Source: Methylobacteriaceae bacterium
GTDB lineage: Bacteria > Pseudomonadota > Alphaproteobacteria > Rhizobiales > Beijerinckiaceae
Direction of reading: 5' to 3'
Length of the DNA: 64,000 nucleotides
Assembly (NCBI GenBank): GCA_020638135.1
Contig: JACKJE010000009.1
Coordinates: forward strand, 61,951-125,950
Shown: piece by piece, positions 61,899 through 64,000 of the stretch
How the letters are laid out: every line of letters starts with the position of its first letter
Numbering within the stretch: the stretch's first letter is position 1
The notes under the pieces: generated by a model
Told to the model about the DNA's origin: nothing
The model's input: only the letters and a program-made list of their open reading frames with translations
Databases searched by the model: none
Program-made: the position numbers and the translations under genes

Positions 61899-62747
61899 AT
61901 GTCGCGGGCCGAGGCCTTGGCCGCCGGCCGCGGATATCTGCGCAACTCGCAGGTTGAAGCGGCCAACGAAGACGCGCGGCTTCTCCTGCTCGACGCCTGC
62001 GGGGTCGATCCCGTCGCGCTTGTCACGGACGGCGGGCGCCCGCTGACGGAGCCGGAGGCGGATCGTTTCGCAACTAGTCTCGATCGCCGTGCGGCCGGCG
62101 AGCCGACGAGCCGGATCATCGGCCGGCGGCCGTTCTGGAGCCTCGATCTCGCAGTGCGGGCGGGCGTGCTCGACCCGCGCGCGGACAGCGAAGCCCTGGT
62201 GCGGCTGGCGGTGCGGATCGCGAACCGGTCCGGCGCCCCGCCCCGCCGAATCCTGGATCTCGGCTGTGGGTCCGGCGCCCTGCTCTGCGCCCTGCTGAGC
62301 GAGTTTGACGGCGCCTATGGCGTCGGTGTCGACCTTTCGGCTGAGGCCTGCGCGGCGTCGCAGGCCAATATTGCAAAGTGCGGCGTCGGCGACCGGGCCG
62401 CCGTTCTGCGGGCCAGTTGGTGTGAGGCCCTGACCGGGTCGTTCGATCTCGTCGTGTCCAATCCGCCGTATATCCGGGCCGCCGACATCGCGGGTCTCGA
62501 CCGGGAGGTGCGCGACCATGATCCGCCTCTCGCGCTCGATGGCGGCGAGGATGGTCTCGACGCCTATCGCGCGCTTTTCGCCGCCGTCCCGCGCATTCTC
62601 TCGCCTGGCGGCGCGTTTGCGGTCGAATTCGGATTCAGGCAGGAGGGCGACGTCGCGCGCCTTGCGGCGGTGGGAGGCTTGCGAAAAATCGACAGCGAAC
62701 GGGATTTTTCCGGGCGGGATCGGGCCTCGGCCTTCGCCGTTGTGTGA
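61899..62747 (+). CDS. prmC: peptide chain release factor N5-glutamine methyltransferase
   Basis: PrmC methylates the GGQ glutamine of release factors. From the ATG at 61899 it has 282 residues. A TTG at 61878, just after the htpG stop, is an alternative. SAM motif ILDLGCGSGALL and the catalytic NPPY (VVSNPPYIRAADI) are present, after a helical N-terminal domain. prmC upstream of DUF4167 is a common alphaproteobacterial order, where prfA often lies further upstream; here htpG takes that place. Confidence 0.93.
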   Translation: MSRAEALAAGRGYLRNSQVEAANEDARLLLLDACGVDPVALVTDGGRPLTEPEADRFATSLDRRAAGEPTSRIIGRRPFWSLDLAVRAGVLDPRADSEALVRLAVRIANRSGAPPRRILDLGCGSGALLCALLSEFDGAYGVGVDLSAEACAASQANIAKCGVGDRAAVLRASWCEALTGSFDLVVSNPPYIRAADIAGLDREVRDHDPPLALDGGEDGLDAYRALFAAVPRILSPGGAFAVEFGFRQEGDVARLAAVGGLRKIDSERDFSGRDRASAFAVV

Positions 62748-63185
62748 TGGATCGGCAATGGTTTCAAGAGTCTGCACGATCATTCGCGACAGGCCTTGGC
62801 GACGGCGCAGAAACCGACTAATAAGGATTTCAAGAGATTCTGGCTGAGCGACGGCCGGAAATTCGGGCAAGACGTTTTTGCCACTCCCCCGCGCAGCAGT
62901 TTCGCCGGTTCGTTGAAGGCGAGTTTGGCTGGAGGCTCGCGCAGGGATTGCAGGCGCTCTCGGAGCGTCCGCAAAGCGCATCAATCGTCCGGCAGCGCGT
63001 TCGAAACGCACGGTTCCCAAAGCTCAGGATTGCGCCGTTTGAAGAAATGTCCGCCGCTCAAGAGCCGAGCGGCCCACAGCACCCGATCCGACCGGTCAAC
63101 GCATGTTCGCGCCAGCGCGGCAGAATGTCGTCGGAAATTCACGCGGGCCTTGCAAGCTCGCGAATAGTTCAAGTCAAGGATCGTC
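62748..63185 (+). other. 438-base intergenic region before DUF4167
   Basis: No convincing gene is seen. Open frames here are shadows of the neighbouring strands. Two copies of TTTCAAGAG (62762-62770 and 62828-62836) run into GANTC sites (GAGTC at 62768-62772, GATTC at 62836-62840). The DUF4167 promoter must lie here, but I cannot place it. Confidence 0.6.
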
Positions 63186-64000
63186 ATGAGACCTGGTCAG
63201 AACAAGAGAATGCGCGGGCGCAACAATCGCAAGGGCCCGAATCCGCTGACGCGGGCCTACGAATCGAACGGGCCGGATGTGAAAGTGCGCGGCACGGCTC
63301 AGCACATTGCGGAAAAATATCTGCAGCTCGCCCGCGACGCGCAATCGAGCGGCGATCCCGTGATGGCGGAGAGCTACCTGCAGCATGCCGAGCATTATTA
63401 CCGGCTGATTGCGGCCGCCATGGCGGCGCAGCAGGCGCAAATGCCGCCGCAGCCCGGCCAACCGCCCCGTCCGGCCGCCGAGAACGAGTTCGAGGACGAC
63501 GAGGACGATGTCGTCAACGATCGCTTCGCCTCGGTCGCCGAGCGCCTGCCGCAGCCGCAGTTCCAGCCACAGCAGCAGCCACAGTTCACGCCGCCGCCCG
63601 GCTACCAGGAGCGCCAGCCGTACAACGGCGGCGGGCAGCCCGGACAGGAGCGTCAGGAGCGTCAAGACCGCCCACCGCGGCATGAACGCCCCTACAATGA
63701 TCGCAACCAGGGCCAGCAAGGGCAGGGTTTCAACCGCGACAACCGCCGCTTCCGCGATCAGCGCCCGATGGACGGCCAGGGCGAAGCCCGGCCACAGGAC
63801 GAGGCGCGCGCGCCGGCCCAGCCCGAAAGCTCGGCCAGCCTGCCGGCCTTCATCACGGCGCCTGCCGCGCGGCCGCTGCCGGCCGATGCGCCACAGCCCG
63901 AACTTCCTGCCTTCGAGGGCGAAGAGCAGTCCGACGCCGGCGGCTATCATCTGCGGCCGCGCCGCCGTCGTCGCGGACGTCCGGCCGGACTTGTCGGCGC
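63186..64000 (+). CDS. DUF4167 protein, 3' end cut by the window edge
   Basis: About 271 codons are visible. The N-terminal DUF4167 domain has MRPGQNKRMRGRNNRKGPN and AEKYLQLARDAQSSGDPVMAESYLQHAEHYYRL, in part. The rest is long, disordered, and Gln/Pro/Arg-rich (about 80-270), a pattern typical of RNA-associated or condensate-forming proteins. The family is alphaproteobacterial with unknown function. The frame is open at base 64000. Confidence 0.9.
   Translation, partial: MRPGQNKRMRGRNNRKGPNPLTRAYESNGPDVKVRGTAQHIAEKYLQLARDAQSSGDPVMAESYLQHAEHYYRLIAAAMAAQQAQMPPQPGQPPRPAAENEFEDDEDDVVNDRFASVAERLPQPQFQPQQQPQFTPPPGYQERQPYNGGGQPGQERQERQDRPPRHERPYNDRNQGQQGQGFNRDNRRFRDQRPMDGQGEARPQDEARAPAQPESSASLPAFITAPAARPLPADAPQPELPAFEGEEQSDAGGYHLRPRRRRRGRPAGLVG

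Noticed and set aside
62948..63685. A 245-residue frame spanning the DUF4167 start
   Set aside because: It overlaps DUF4167 in another frame, and the DUF4167 frame has the recognisable N-terminal domain.

Overview
The window looks like the chromosomal replication-origin domain of an alphaproteobacterium, most likely of the order Hyphomicrobiales (Rhizobiales). The evidence is the gene order coaE-maf-ppsR // hemE-rho-mnmE-mnmG-rsmG-parA-parB-holA-lptE-leuS, the alphaproteobacterial families present (DUF1476, DUF2125, DUF2794, DUF4167, the TIGR02302/DUF4175 giant, a CenR-like regulator) and CcrM-type GANTC and CtrA-type TTAA-N7-TTAA motifs near cell-cycle genes. I cannot name the genus. Almost everything is core housekeeping. 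I see no prophage, transposase, CRISPR array or defence island, and no strong case for a wholly new system. The most interesting material is regulatory and chromosomal architecture.

Layout. 0-2.0 kb: leftward coaE (cut by the window edge), maf and ppsR. 2.02-2.35 kb: a divergent gap that I read as the probable oriC. 2.35-10.4 kb: rightward hemE, rho, mnmE, mnmG, rsmG, parA and parB. A perfect parS 16-mer forms the first codons of mnmG and a 14/16 site lies inside rsmG, so a parABS centromere sits 4-6 kb from the putative origin. 10.4-14.5 kb: leftward leuS-lptE-holA. 14.6-17.1 kb: a PLP-binding YggS protein, an L,D-transpeptidase with an AT-rich 3' half, a CenR-like response regulator and a lone cyclic-nucleotide-binding domain. 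17.1-25.5 kb: leftward xthA, lolA, ftsK (with a perfect CtrA-type box upstream), tesB, amtB, a Trm112-like protein, a LON-domain protein and a CnoX-like thioredoxin.

25.6-30.7 kb: tRNA-Gly(GCC), an acetyltransferase and ppa, then leftward metX-metW, then rightward chorismate mutase-tyrC (methionine and aromatic amino-acid synthesis). 30.7-35.5 kb: the division/envelope operon ftsE-ftsX-plsC-DUF2125, a membrane-anchored protein and an HNH nuclease. 35.6-39.1 kb: a leftward set of a small membrane protein, cobalamin adenosyltransferase, etfB, etfA and 3-hydroxyacyl-CoA dehydrogenase. 39.2-45.4 kb: TIGR02302 protein, lysA, lptM and argH, with divergent tlpA. 45.5-52.1 kb: a basic secreted protein, grxD, bolA and the purine genes purL/purQ/purS/purC, split by an oppositely oriented ompW that has its own FNR/FixK-like box and terminator. 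52.4-64 kb: DUF1476, xerC, thpR, a TesA-type esterase, the YbbA/YbbP-like ABC pair, a Bax-inhibitor-1 protein, DUF2794, htpG, prmC and a DUF4167 protein cut by the right edge.

How it fits together. The region near the origin combines replication initiation (putative oriC), segregation (parABS), terminus processing (ftsK, xerC), division (ftsEX) and envelope biogenesis (lptE, lolA, lptM, plsC). CtrA-type and GANTC motifs near several of these suggest shared cell-cycle control. All coordinates come from reading the sequence. No database search or statistical calculation was run, so family assignments rest on recognised motifs and conserved gene order.
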